Source of the DNA: Floricoccus penangensis
GTDB lineage: Bacteria; Bacillota; Bacilli; Lactobacillales; Streptococcaceae
Direction: 5' to 3'
NCBI RefSeq assembly: GCF_001832885.1
Contig: NZ_MKIQ01000028.1
Location: 124,001-188,000 of the forward strand
DNA: 64,000 bases
Both the position numbers and the translations under genes were made by a program. The notes below the pieces were generated by a model, which was not told where the DNA came from, ran no database searches, and worked only from the letters and a program-made list of their open reading frames with translations. Shown piece after piece: positions 9,430 to 17,984 of the stretch (positions within the stretch are counted from its first letter, which is position 1; each line of letters opens with the position of its first letter).

Positions 9430-10159
9430 GGGCAACACCTTTCGTTAAGGCAATATAAATATCATCAAGACTGGCATTTGGCATCTTGAATTTTTCACGC
9501 AAATCTTCAATCGTTCCATCTCCTACTACTGTTCCGTCATGCAAAACAATGAATTTATCACAGAATTTTTCAGCTGTTGAAAGAATATGAGTACTCATAA
9601 GGATTGATGCACCTTGAGTTTTCATTTCAATCATTAAATCGATCAAATCTTGAATTGCTAGTGGGTCTAAACCTAAGAATGGCTCATCAATAATGTAAAG
9701 GTTTGGGTTAGTTAAAAATGCACAAATAATCATAACTTTCTGTTTCATACCTTTTGAAAAGTTTGTCGGAAACCAGTCAAGTTTGTCTGCTAAGCGAAAT
9801 GTTTCCAAAAGTTTATTTGCTCGTTCAAAAGCAAGCTCTTTTGGGATATCATAGGCCATCGCAGTTACTTCAATATGTTCTTTCAGGGTTAGTTCTTCAT
9901 ATAATGAAGGTGTTTCAGGAATAAAGCCTATTTGCTTGCGATATGAATCTACACCATCTGTAATTTTTTTATCATTTATTTTAATTTCACCTGAGTATGG
10001 TGTTAGAAGTCCGATAATTTCTTGTATAGTTGTTGATTTACCTGCACCATTTAACCCTATTAGTCCGACTAATTGTCCATTATCTATATTAAAGTTAACA
10101 TCTTTTAGAACTTGTGAACCAAAGTATCCACCAGATAAATTTTTTACTTCTAAAGTCAT
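9422..10159 (-). CDS. ecsA: ABC transporter ATP-binding protein EcsA
   Basis: A 245-residue ATPase subunit with Walker A GLNGAGKST (about residues 36-44), a Q-loop in KQIGFIPETPSLYEELT, a variant signature FSKGMKQKVM, Walker B NLYIIDEPFLGLDP and the switch His in LMSTHIL. It partners with the overlapping ecsB. It is divergent from the HIT gene, the arrangement found across the Streptococcaceae. Confidence 0.95.
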   Translation of the reverse strand: MTLEVKNLSGGYFGSQVLKDVNFNIDNGQLVGLIGLNGAGKSTTIQEIIGLLTPYSGEIKINDKKITDGVDSYRKQIGFIPETPSLYEELTLKEHIEVTAMAYDIPKELAFERANKLLETFRLADKLDWFPTNFSKGMKQKVMIICAFLTNPNLYIIDEPFLGLDPLAIQDLIDLMIEMKTQGASILMSTHILSTAEKFCDKFIVLHDGTVVGDGTIEDLREKFKMPNASLDDIYIALTKGVAHA

Positions 10160-10304
10160 AGTTTCTCCGTTTTTATTATTATAATGCCTAGAAAATCTGG
10201 GCCATGTATGGTTAAGTTGTAATTTATTGTTTAAGAATCTTTTTGTTAATTTTTCAGTACTGAATAGCTCTTTTTTCTTTACAAGACTTATTGTTAAGCT
10301 TTTG

Positions 10305-10312
10305 CTATAATA
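10305..10312 (+). promoter_or_regulatory. Extended -10 promoter of the HIT gene
   Basis: A TGCTATAAT sequence (TATAAT at 10307-10312) is an extended -10 element about 30 bp upstream of the preferred start codon. No good -35 hexamer is visible, as often for extended -10 promoters. Confidence 0.6.
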
Positions 10313-10341
10313 TAATTATAACAAATTCTGGGAGAAAATTT

Positions 10342-10746
10342 ATGAACGACTGTATTTTCTGTAAAATTGTTGCTGGTGAAATTCCTTCATACAAAGTATA
10401 TGAAGACGATGATGTGCTTGCATTTTTAGATATAACTCAAACTACACCTGGGCACACTTTAGTTGTTCCTAAAGAGCATAGTAAAAATGTTCTTGCAATG
10501 ACTGAGAAACAAGCCAAAACATTGTTTGCTAAGGTTCCTGCTATTGCGCGTGCAGTAAAGGAAAAGACTGGTGCTACAGGTATGAATATTTTACAAAATA
10601 ATGAAGAAATTGCTGGGCAAACTGTTTTCCACACTCATGTCCACTTAATTCCTCGCTATGATGTTGCTGATGGTCTTAAGATTGAATTTACTAACAATAT
10701 GGACAAATTTGATTTAGCTGAACTAGCTGAAAAAATCCGTTTCTAA
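10342..10746 (+). CDS. HIT family nucleotide-binding protein
   Basis: Histidine-triad protein, a nucleoside monophosphate hydrolase/transferase family (HinT-like). The triad HTHVHLIPR is near the C-terminus, and the N-terminal CIFCKIVAGEIPS holds a pair of cysteines common in bacterial members. The ATG at 10342 is chosen because GGGAGAAA precedes it and homologues begin MNDCIFCKI. The frame extends 17 codons upstream, but that part overlaps the promoter. Length from this start is 134 residues. It is followed after 18 bp by a small conserved gene. Confidence 0.93.
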   Translation: MNDCIFCKIVAGEIPSYKVYEDDDVLAFLDITQTTPGHTLVVPKEHSKNVLAMTEKQAKTLFAKVPAIARAVKEKTGATGMNILQNNEEIAGQTVFHTHVHLIPRYDVADGLKIEFTNNMDKFDLAELAEKIRF

Positions 10747-10764
10747 GACATTAAGGAGGATTTT

Positions 10765-11043
10765 ATGTTTGAAGGTATTAAAAAATATTTCGTTGGTATT
10801 GGGCAGGATTTAAAGGCTCAAGCTACTAACATCAAGGATTTATGGGATGGTACACACGATATTAGTGACGATAAGAAAAAACTTGATCGTCAACTAGTAG
10901 ATGTTAAAGTCGCTATGACTCAACTTGATAGATCATATAAAGAATACCGTCTACAGGTTGATCCACGACTCGATGAAATGAAAAAAATTACCAATCGAAT
11001 GAAAGAAACATTTGATAATTCACCATTTGGTGGTAAAAAATAG
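10765..11043 (+). CDS. Small conserved streptococcal protein, function unknown
   Basis: A 92-residue soluble, highly charged protein with no signal peptide or membrane segment. The middle (about residues 30-80) is predicted helical and probably coiled-coil (DDKKKLDRQLVDVKVAMTQLDRSYKEYRLQ). The TAAGGAGG ribosome binding site is strong. It follows the HIT gene in the same transcript and is closed by a terminator. I recognise it only as a small protein commonly found beside the HIT/ecs locus and can assign no function. Confidence 0.75.
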   Translation: MFEGIKKYFVGIGQDLKAQATNIKDLWDGTHDISDDKKKLDRQLVDVKVAMTQLDRSYKEYRLQVDPRLDEMKKITNRMKETFDNSPFGGKK

Positions 11044-11059
11044 TCTTAGTTTTTCTATA

Positions 11060-11101
11060 AATGAATTAAACTTAAAAGTACCAAGTTTAATTCATTTTTT
11101 G
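11060..11101 (+). terminator. Rho-independent terminator after the HIT operon
   Basis: A 14-bp stem (AATGAATTAAACTT at 11060-11073 with AAGTTTAATTCATT at 11083-11096) is followed by a T run. Confidence 0.85.
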
Positions 11102-11175
11102 TTGTTTATTTTTTTAAACTTTTTATGAAACTTTCTAGGTCTTATTTCCGTCTAATATATAGTAAGGAGAATAGT

Positions 11176-11697
11176 ATGGATAAAAAAAGGGAAATTTACT
11201 TAGTGAAAAAAGCTCGAAAGAAAAATGGTGATGCTTTTTGTGAGCTCACTAAATCTTACGAGAAGATTCTTTATAATTCAGCATATAAAATATTATTGAA
11301 CAATGATGATGTACTTGATTGTCTCCAAGACACCCAAATTAGTGCTTGGTTAAATATTAAAAAATTAAAAGATAATTCAGCCTTTAAATCATGGATGTTT
11401 AAAATCATGATAAATAAGGCAAATGATATATTAAGAAAAAATAAAAAAATTATCGATTTCAATAAAAATGGTTTTGAAAGCATCTCTGAACCATCATATA
11501 GTATTGAAATGTATGAACAAATTAGCAATCTTTCTGAGCTATATCGTATCCCAATAGTCTTCTACTACTACTCAGGGTTTTCTATTACAGAAATTGCAGA
11601 TCTAACCAATACTTCAAGCAATACTGTGAAGACTCGACTTGCCAGAGCCCGAGGTAAGTTAAAAATACAAATGGAGGATGATAGTTATGAAAGATGA
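11176..11697 (+). CDS. ECF-type RNA polymerase sigma factor
   Basis: A 173-residue sigma-70 family protein containing only regions 2 and 4. Region 2 spans roughly residues 20-85 (LTKSYEKILYNSAYKILLNNDDVLDCLQDTQISAWLNIKKL), and region 4 is at about 115-165 with the helix-turn-helix YYYSGFSITEIADLTNTSSNTVKTRLARARGKL. The ATG at 11176 is preferred because TAAGGAG lies nine bases upstream; in-frame upstream codons lack a site. It overlaps the next gene by 11 bp, a typical sigma/anti-sigma arrangement. The signal and target promoters are unknown. Confidence 0.9.
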   Translation: MDKKREIYLVKKARKKNGDAFCELTKSYEKILYNSAYKILLNNDDVLDCLQDTQISAWLNIKKLKDNSAFKSWMFKIMINKANDILRKNKKIIDFNKNGFESISEPSYSIEMYEQISNLSELYRIPIVFYYYSGFSITEIADLTNTSSNTVKTRLARARGKLKIQMEDDSYER

Positions 11698-12778
11698 AAA
11701 AAATATTCTTAATTTTTTAAAAGAAGAAAATGATGTCCCAAAAGATATTGCTGATAAATTAGAAGAAGATAGAATTTCTATTTTTAAAAATAATATAGGA
11801 TCGAAAAAATACACAAATAAAAAATATATTTTTATTCTTTTAACCGCAGCAATAATATCCATTTTTATATTATTTAATCATGAAATTGCCTCTGCTTTCA
11901 TGGATATCTTTGGAATTAGTAATGATATCGCTGTGTCTAAGGTTGAAGAAAAAGGAATAGACACTTCTCAAGACATCATAAGCGAAAGTAATTCAAAAAA
12001 AATAACTTTGACAAAATTTGTATCCACACCAAAAAAATACGCATTCGATTATAAAATTAAACTTTCAGATGATGAACTAAATACAATCAAAGAATTAATA
12101 AATAAACAAAAGGAATTTGATCCCAAACATCGTGAAGGGAATCAAGACATTGAATATACATTATCTGATTCAACAAATAAATCTCAAGAGACAGAAGGTG
12201 GATATTTCTCATATTCTACGTATCGTATAGAAGGAAATACCTTATATGGATCTGTAATCTCAACATTTACTAGTGATAGAATAGCTGAAGAGGCAAAGTT
12301 GTTTCTTAATATTAAAAGCCTTTCATGGGGTGATTACGAAATATTAAATAGTAACATTCAAAACGGTGAGCCTCCTTACGAACTTCCAACTGCTTTAAAA
12401 TTTGAAGGAGATTGGATTTTCAAAATTTCTAATAAACCAGTTATTAACAAGTCTAAAGTTAAAATTTTTGATGATCGCAATATAAATAATATATCAGTAG
12501 ATAATGATGCCTTACAAACTACAGTTAAATTTTCAATAAAAAATGAAACGTCCAAACCATACTATGTAGAAGTTTATAATGGAGAAAAAGTAGTGAAACC
12601 TATTATTGAATCTACAGAGGAAAGCAACGGAAATTTACAATCTTTTGAAATCACTATTGATTTTAGCTCCTATGATAAATCTTCTATCTATAAATTTGAT
12701 GTTAAGGAAGTAAATGACATCAATACATGGGAAATGGGAGAAACAAAAGGAAGTTTTAAAATCCGTAATGTAAAATAA
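11687..12778 (+). CDS. Membrane protein with DUF4179-like ectodomain, putative anti-sigma factor
   Basis: A 363-residue single-pass protein. A short cytoplasmic N-terminus (about 45 residues) is followed by one membrane helix (YIFILLTAAIISIFILFN), then a large extracellular domain with a start resembling DUF4179 proteins (ITLTKFVSTPKKYAFDYKIKL). GGAGG lies nine bases before ATG 11687, so this start is better than an ATG at 11678 that sits on the site itself. Overlap with the sigma gene and the topology suggest it sequesters the sigma factor and senses an envelope signal. No zinc-binding anti-sigma motif is visible. Confidence 0.8.
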   Translation: MKDEKNILNFLKEENDVPKDIADKLEEDRISIFKNNIGSKKYTNKKYIFILLTAAIISIFILFNHEIASAFMDIFGISNDIAVSKVEEKGIDTSQDIISESNSKKITLTKFVSTPKKYAFDYKIKLSDDELNTIKELINKQKEFDPKHREGNQDIEYTLSDSTNKSQETEGGYFSYSTYRIEGNTLYGSVISTFTSDRIAEEAKLFLNIKSLSWGDYEILNSNIQNGEPPYELPTALKFEGDWIFKISNKPVINKSKVKIFDDRNINNISVDNDALQTTVKFSIKNETSKPYYVEVYNGEKVVKPIIESTEESNGNLQSFEITIDFSSYDKSSIYKFDVKEVNDINTWEMGETKGSFKIRNVK

Positions 12779-12821
12779 TTTTTAATATAAGTTTTGTATT
12801 TTCAATATAAATATATATCAT

Positions 12822-12864
12822 AAAATAACCTTGGAAGGTTAAATGTCTTCCAAGGTTATTTTTT
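12822..12864. terminator. Bidirectional terminator between the sigma operon and the permease
   Basis: A perfect 16-bp stem (12822-12837 with 12847-12862, core AACCTTGGAAG) is flanked by A and T runs on both sides. The permease stop codon on the minus strand (12856-12858) lies inside the right arm, so the converging genes share the hairpin. Confidence 0.92.
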
Positions 12865-14175
12865 ATTCTTAACAGTTAAATAGTAAGCTGGTATTCCAAG
12901 TAATGTTGCACCAATTCCTATCATTGATAAGGTGAAATTTGTTGTTAACGAGCTATACATAATATATAAAGCACCAACTATTGCAATTATTGGAACTAGT
13001 GGATATCCAATTACTTTATAAGGTCTATTAGCATTTGGCATAGTCTTTCTAAACTTAAAGACTGAAATAAATAATAAAAGTGAGAACCCCCAAGTAACAA
13101 AAATGACTAAGTCAGTTAGCATATCGAATTGTTTAGTTAAAATCATTAATGATGACATAACCCCAATAATCAATGAAGCATTGAAAGGACTTGAAAACCT
13201 ATTTAGCTTTTGGAAAAACTTATATTTTGGTAAATTTTCTTCTAAAGCAATGGTGTATGGTACGCGCACAGCAGAGAAGGTATAACCATTCATAGCACCA
13301 TATACAGATATCAAAATTCCAATTGTTACAAGTTTGCCCCCAAAATTTCCAAAAATCATTTGAGCCACTTCACTTGCCGTATTTTTATTTCCAGCAATTG
13401 CTTCAACTGGCATAAATTTGAGCATTACAAAACTTATGGCTATATAAATAAACATTATTAGACTAAGTCCACCAATTATGGCCTTAGGAAGATCACGCTC
13501 AGGATGCTTCATCTCACCTGCAATATTTCCTACACCAATCCATCCATCAAATGCAAACATACTTGCTACTATTGCTCCTCCAAGCCCAGTAACAAAATTA
13601 ATGTCTTTCCCTGCAGTGAATGGGAATAAAGAAAAATGAACTTCAGCTTTTGAAAGTAAACCAAAAATAATAATTAAAGCGATTGGAATCAATTTCAACA
13701 CTGTAAATAATGATTGACTAAAACTAGCTACTCTAGTTCCTAGCGAATTTAAGGCAATAATTGATACAAGAATTATTAAGCTAATAAAAATAATATTATT
13801 ACCTTGCTTCATTCCAAATAAATTTGTAAATTGAGTTGCCCATATAATCGCTAAAGCTGCGATTGAAGCTGGATAGTATATCAAAGTCTGAATCCAAGCA
13901 AAGAGGTAACCGACTAAACCACCATATGCCTTTTCAAGATACTTTACTGCTCCTCCAGTTTCAGGAAACATAGTAGCCAATTCAGCGACCGTAAGTCCTC
14001 CAGCAACTGTAAAAGTTCCTGCCAATATCCAAGCAAGAATTATTAAATTTGCACTCCCCGTTCGTTCAGCCATTGAGGCAATTTTAAAGAATACACCAGC
14101 CCCAATCACTGTTCCAACAACAGTAGATAGAGCACCCATCAAACCAACTTCTCGTTTGAGCCCATTTTTATCCAT
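12856..14175 (-). CDS. APC superfamily amino acid permease
   Basis: A 439-residue integral membrane protein with about twelve segments. The start LMGALSTVVGTVIGAGVFFKIASMAERTG is the APC superfamily substrate-binding TM1 unwound-helix motif (GxGIGxGIF type), and later segments FAFDGWIGVGNIAGEMKHPERDLPKAI and ETGGAVKYLEKAYG are characteristic of the LAT-like/SteT branch (serine-threonine or broad amino-acid exchangers). It is a single-gene unit with an AGGGAG ribosome binding site. The exact substrate cannot be read from sequence. Confidence 0.92.
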   Translation of the reverse strand: MDKNGLKREVGLMGALSTVVGTVIGAGVFFKIASMAERTGSANLIILAWILAGTFTVAGGLTVAELATMFPETGGAVKYLEKAYGGLVGYLFAWIQTLIYYPASIAALAIIWATQFTNLFGMKQGNNIIFISLIILVSIIALNSLGTRVASFSQSLFTVLKLIPIALIIIFGLLSKAEVHFSLFPFTAGKDINFVTGLGGAIVASMFAFDGWIGVGNIAGEMKHPERDLPKAIIGGLSLIMFIYIAISFVMLKFMPVEAIAGNKNTASEVAQMIFGNFGGKLVTIGILISVYGAMNGYTFSAVRVPYTIALEENLPKYKFFQKLNRFSSPFNASLIIGVMSSLMILTKQFDMLTDLVIFVTWGFSLLLFISVFKFRKTMPNANRPYKVIGYPLVPIIAIVGALYIMYSSLTTNFTLSMIGIGATLLGIPAYYLTVKNKK

Positions 14176-14277
14176 TAAATTATTTCTCCCTAATTTTTGT
14201 CAATAATGATCGGAACACTATTATTTTCATTATTCTATCAAAATATTAATGAAAATAAAATGAGAATTTTTACTTCT

Positions 14278-15222
14278 TTATAATTCATTTATCATTATAT
14301 CAATTAAAAGATCACGATCTTCTATCCACTTTGCTCTTTCATCCTTTAAATGAACTCTATTACTTAAAAAGATTATCGCTTTTTTCTCTTTTAAATTAAT
14401 GAGTATAAAGGTACCAGTATATCCTGTATGAAGTAGCCATCCATTTCTTAAATCCCAGGCTAGACTTCTCTCCTTATCTTGCATAGAAAAATTTTCATTC
14501 AGCTTTTCAATATTATCTGAAAAATAATATTCATTAAATAAATAATTTCTGACAAATTTTTCTAAATCAACAATGCTTGAAAATATTCCTGCGCTACCTG
14601 CATGGGTCCCAAGTAATCTAGCTTTTGGATCATGAATTTGCCCTCTTTGGATATCTAGGGAAGTAAGAACTGCATTTTCAACTGGTCCATAGGACGTTTC
14701 ACTCATATCAAAAGGTACAAATACTTCTTCATGAATAATATCCTTTAAATTTTTTCCATAAATTTCTTCAAGCATGAAACCTAAAAGAAGAAAATTAACA
14801 TCGGTATACTTGAATTTTTTATCTGGAGTAATACTAATATTATTCATTGCTTGCTTTAATTCTTGAGCGTTAAGGCTATCACGATTTTCAATATACGGAT
14901 CGACCCCACTTGTATGGGTCAAGAATTCAACCACTTTCAATTTGTCATCATGAAAGGCTGGATAATAATCTTTCAGAGATTTATAAATATCAATATTGCC
15001 TCTAAAATAATCCCTAATTATTATGGTACCAACGCCTACAACCTTACTTACACTTGCTAAGTCATAAATTAAATTTGGTCTAGTAAACTTCTGATAAGGT
15101 TTAACTTGTTGATTTCCTAGATAATATCTATGAGTTATATTTTCATCAATAGTTGCAAAAGAAGCGCCTGGAAAGACGCCAGACGCTATATATTCTTTTA
15201 TTTTTTTGATTGTTTCTTGCAT
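14278..15222 (-). CDS. Serine hydrolase, beta-lactamase/PBP fold
   Basis: A 314-residue class C beta-lactamase-related protein, possibly an esterase, peptidase or cell-wall enzyme. The nucleophile motif SxxK is present in DLASVSKVVGVGT (about residue 57), the second motif appears as KYTDVNFLLLG, and a C-terminal HTGYTGT replaces the KTG-type triad. There is no signal peptide, so it probably acts in the cytoplasm. It starts one base after the cppA stop and is likely cotranscribed with it. Confidence 0.88.
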   Translation of the reverse strand: MQETIKKIKEYIASGVFPGASFATIDENITHRYYLGNQQVKPYQKFTRPNLIYDLASVSKVVGVGTIIIRDYFRGNIDIYKSLKDYYPAFHDDKLKVVEFLTHTSGVDPYIENRDSLNAQELKQAMNNISITPDKKFKYTDVNFLLLGFMLEEIYGKNLKDIIHEEVFVPFDMSETSYGPVENAVLTSLDIQRGQIHDPKARLLGTHAGSAGIFSSIVDLEKFVRNYLFNEYYFSDNIEKLNENFSMQDKERSLAWDLRNGWLLHTGYTGTFILINLKEKKAIIFLSNRVHLKDERAKWIEDRDLLIDIMINEL

Positions 15223-15223
15223 T

Positions 15224-16033
15224 TTAAGACTTTACCTTACTTCTTTGAAACCATGTTTCAATACCTGAATTGTCTTTAACACTTAATATTTTACCTGGTT
15301 TATCAACATAAGTTTCATAACCATATGCTTCAAAACGTTCATTTGCTTCTTTTAAGTCAAAGTCTTCAGGAACATTCAATTCTAAGATTTCTAAATCCCA
15401 TGTGTCCGCAGCATCTACAAGTAAGTCAGCTCCGTTTGATTCAATAAAATTAATACGAACAAATGGTAGAGTAATTGTATTTCCTTCTGGCATAATACCA
15501 AATACTTTAATATAAAATTCCATCGCCTTATCAACATCAGGAACATTAATATCTATATCGCTAACGCTGAACACTGATAATCCTCGAAAATTAATATCTG
15601 AAACGTATAATTCCATGGGGTTTCTTTCAATACGTTCTAAATTTGACAGATTATCTTCAGAATGGATTAAAATCAAATCATTTTCAGGAGAAGATGCTTC
15701 AAAAGCATATCCATTTTTTCCTTTATAATATTTTATATCATGTAAACTATCATGTTTTTTCATCAATTCTAATATCTCATCTTGTTTAGCTTTAAAGGAT
15801 AAACGATTTAATTTCTTATGTCCATCAGAAACTTTCCTAGTCCACATACTTGGAGACTCTTCTAAAATAAGTTTTTCTTCTCTATTGGCATATCCACCAA
15901 GTATTGCGATAGCATTTTCTTCATATAAATTTTTAAACCCGAAAAACTGTTGGTAAAAGTCGATATTAAGATCTCTATTGTTTACACGTACAGTGGGAAT
16001 AAAATTATTTATATCATTTATGATTTTATTCAT
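15224..16033 (-). CDS. cppA: CppA family protein (VOC/glyoxalase fold)
   Basis: A 269-residue protein with two vicinal-oxygen-chelate-like modules: an N-terminal one beginning PTVRVNNRDLNIDFYQQFFGF, the hallmark of the streptococcal CppA family, and a C-terminal one (VSDIDINVPDVDKAMEFYIKVFG). Streptococcus CppA was described as a C3-degrading proteinase, but the fold suggests a metalloenzyme or binding protein. The ATG at 16033 follows AAGGAG. A GTG one codon upstream is in frame. It leads a two-gene operon with the serine hydrolase. Confidence 0.88.
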   Translation of the reverse strand: MNKIINDINNFIPTVRVNNRDLNIDFYQQFFGFKNLYEENAIAILGGYANREEKLILEESPSMWTRKVSDGHKKLNRLSFKAKQDEILELMKKHDSLHDIKYYKGKNGYAFEASSPENDLILIHSEDNLSNLERIERNPMELYVSDINFRGLSVFSVSDIDINVPDVDKAMEFYIKVFGIMPEGNTITLPFVRINFIESNGADLLVDAADTWDLEILELNVPEDFDLKEANERFEAYGYETYVDKPGKILSVKDNSGIETWFQRSKVKS

Positions 16034-16049
16034 CACATCTCCTTATGAT

Positions 16050-16084
16050 TGTGCTCAGGCCATAAAAAAAGGGCGATAGAGCAC
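16050..16084 (-). promoter_or_regulatory. Hairpin in the cppA 5' leader
   Basis: In the minus-strand leader, GGTGCTC and GAGCAC form the ends of a hairpin whose loop contains a GCCC-T6-ATGGCC element. It sits between the promoter and the ribosome binding site. Its role is unknown. Confidence 0.4.
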
Positions 16085-16095
16085 CTATAATGTAT

Positions 16096-16124
16096 ATTGT
16101 ATTTATAATTTACGCTTTTGTCAA
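16096..16124 (-). promoter_or_regulatory. cppA promoter
   Basis: On the minus strand TTGACA (16119-16124) and TACAAT (16096-16101) are separated by exactly 17 bp. This is a near-consensus sigma-A promoter about 60 bp upstream of cppA. Confidence 0.8.
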
Positions 16125-16244
16125 AGGATTTAATATGTAATTTACTTTACAAATTTATTATAAATATAAACAAAATATAGTCTATTTTCTGATAATTATT
16201 CAAAATCAATTGACCTCAGTCATATTTATATATAAAATACCAAT

Positions 16245-17138
16245 ATGACTGAAAATTTTTTACTACATATTATTAAAATTATTGTTATTATATCTATTAT
16301 TTTTACAGCATACACAATATTCAAACATGTATACGCTAAAAAAATCAATATTGTCGGAACACCTAAGAAATTTATTACGGCTTTTTTAATAGGTTTTATT
16401 ACAGACTTACTTGATACATGGGGTATTGGCTCTTTTGCTACAACAACAACTCTTTTCAAAGCAACCAAATTTATCAAAGACGACAAATTCTTGCCTGGAA
16501 CTATGACCGTAGCACATGCAATTCCAGTATTATTTGAAGCATTATTTTTCATCACGGCGGTAAAAGTTGAGATGCCAACACTTATTCTGATGACATCTTC
16601 AGCGATTCTTGGAGCATTCATCGGAACACGAGTTACGAAAAACTGGAATGCCAAGCTTGTCCAAAGAACTTTAGGATTTCTTCTTTTAATTGCTGCTATC
16701 GTAATGATTATAAGAATGATATTTGATCCAGGGACAAGTAATTCTATTGAAGTTCATGGACTTCATGGTACATGGCTAGTAGCCGGAATCATCTTCAACT
16801 TTACCCTAGGGATCCTCATGACTATGGGACTTGGAAACTATGCACCTGAACTTGTATTCTTTTCACTTGCTGGAGTAAACCCTTTGATAGCATTACCTGT
16901 AATGATGCTTGATGCTGCAATGGTTATGGTTACTAGCTCGCAAGAATTCATTAAAAGAGACCGAGTTGAGTGGAACGGGCTTCTTGGTATGATACTTGGT
17001 GGTATTATAGGAGTATTTATCGCAGCCAAAGTACTAACAGGAATTGATATTGAACTACTCAAAAAAGTAACAATTGTAATAGTAATTTACACAGGTATTT
17101 CTTTGATACATAGCTCCTTCAAAAAGAAAATTCAATAA
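16245..17138 (+). CDS. TauE/SafE (TSUP) family anion exporter/permease
   Basis: A 297-residue membrane protein with about eight helices in two repeats. FITAFLIGFITDLLDTWGIGSFATTTTLFKATKF and the second-half LGILMTMGLGNYAPELVFFSLAGVNPLIALPVMM are the paired TSUP motifs, which move sulfite, sulfonates or similar small organic anions. It is a monocistronic plus-strand gene ended by a hairpin. The ligand is not identifiable from sequence. Confidence 0.87.
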   Translation: MTENFLLHIIKIIVIISIIFTAYTIFKHVYAKKINIVGTPKKFITAFLIGFITDLLDTWGIGSFATTTTLFKATKFIKDDKFLPGTMTVAHAIPVLFEALFFITAVKVEMPTLILMTSSAILGAFIGTRVTKNWNAKLVQRTLGFLLLIAAIVMIIRMIFDPGTSNSIEVHGLHGTWLVAGIIFNFTLGILMTMGLGNYAPELVFFSLAGVNPLIALPVMMLDAAMVMVTSSQEFIKRDRVEWNGLLGMILGGIIGVFIAAKVLTGIDIELLKKVTIVIVIYTGISLIHSSFKKKIQ

Positions 17139-17203
17139 AGTATTTTAAAATAAAATTACGTAAAAATACACAACTTAAATTCAAAATAGTAAGTATTAAG
17201 ATT

Positions 17204-17226
17204 AAAAGCCTGATATGGCTTTTTTT
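17204..17226 (+). terminator. Terminator after the TSUP gene
   Basis: AAAAGCC (17204-17210) pairs with GGCTTTT (17217-17223) and is followed by a T run. Confidence 0.85.
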
Positions 17227-17262
17227 ATATACAAAATTAATTTACTCTGCTAAAATACAAGC

Positions 17263-17937
17263 ATGAATATACTAAAAAAAATTATAAACTTTCTTAAGAT
17301 TGTCATATGGAAAGCAAATTGGATTGGACTTTTTATTCTAAGTCAAGTTCCAATGGTTCTTTTAATGCTAGTACATAAGTTCACTAGTCCCCCAATATCC
17401 AATATTTTATTTATAGCAGGACTTCTAATTACAATACTTGCAACTTACTATTACGCAATATATTTACAGATAATACCTAAAATAAACATTAAATACTTTA
17501 ATCTTAGTAAGATTGCACAAGGATTTATTATCCTTTTCATTGCTTCAGCAGCCTCTAGCATTATTTCACAGTTTTTAGGAAGCACTGACACCGCAAATCA
17601 GACAACTCTTAATGAGTTAATGTCAAAAGTTCCATTTTATGCTTTTGCACTTACAACTATCTCAGCAGGTTTCTTTGAAGAACTAGTATTTCGTGCTGGT
17701 ATTTTCGAACTTCTATTACCCAAACATCCTAAAACTGCTGTTATTGTTTCTATGCTAATATTTGCATTACTTCATATCCACGGTTCAAGTGATTTGTTAA
17801 GTCTCATTCCTTACTTAGCAATGTCCGCAGCTCTTACAATACCTTATTATAAACATCGGAATATATATGTTAACATGTCAGTCCACGCGCTGTGGAATTG
17901 CATGGTAACATTTGCTTCTATGTCCATGCTAGGATAA
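17263..17937 (+). CDS. CPBP family intramembrane metalloprotease (Abi-like)
   Basis: A 224-residue polytopic membrane protein of the CAAX protease/bacteriocin-processing (Rce1-like) family. The three catalytic motifs are present: EELVFR near residue 145, FALLHIHG and a C-terminal HALWN. Bacterial members often give immunity to, or process, bacteriocins, though many are uncharacterised. It is monocistronic here and the adjacent island with Rgg and ABC genes is on the other strand. Confidence 0.88.
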   Translation: MNILKKIINFLKIVIWKANWIGLFILSQVPMVLLMLVHKFTSPPISNILFIAGLLITILATYYYAIYLQIIPKINIKYFNLSKIAQGFIILFIASAASSIISQFLGSTDTANQTTLNELMSKVPFYAFALTTISAGFFEELVFRAGIFELLLPKHPKTAVIVSMLIFALLHIHGSSDLLSLIPYLAMSAALTIPYYKHRNIYVNMSVHALWNCMVTFASMSMLG

Positions 17938-17942
17938 AAAAT

Positions 17943-17970
17943 ACCAAATCGATTTTGATTTGGTTTTTTT
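17943..17970 (+). terminator. Terminator after the CPBP gene
   Basis: ACCAAATC (17943-17950) pairs with GATTTGGT (17957-17964), followed by a T run to 17970. Confidence 0.88.
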
Positions 17971-17984
17971 AGTTCCTATATGAA

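Noticed and set aside
16226-16654. Minus-strand ORF opposite the TSUP gene
   Set aside because: Hydrophobic only because it is the complement of membrane-helix codons; no start signal and it conflicts with the well-supported plus-strand gene.
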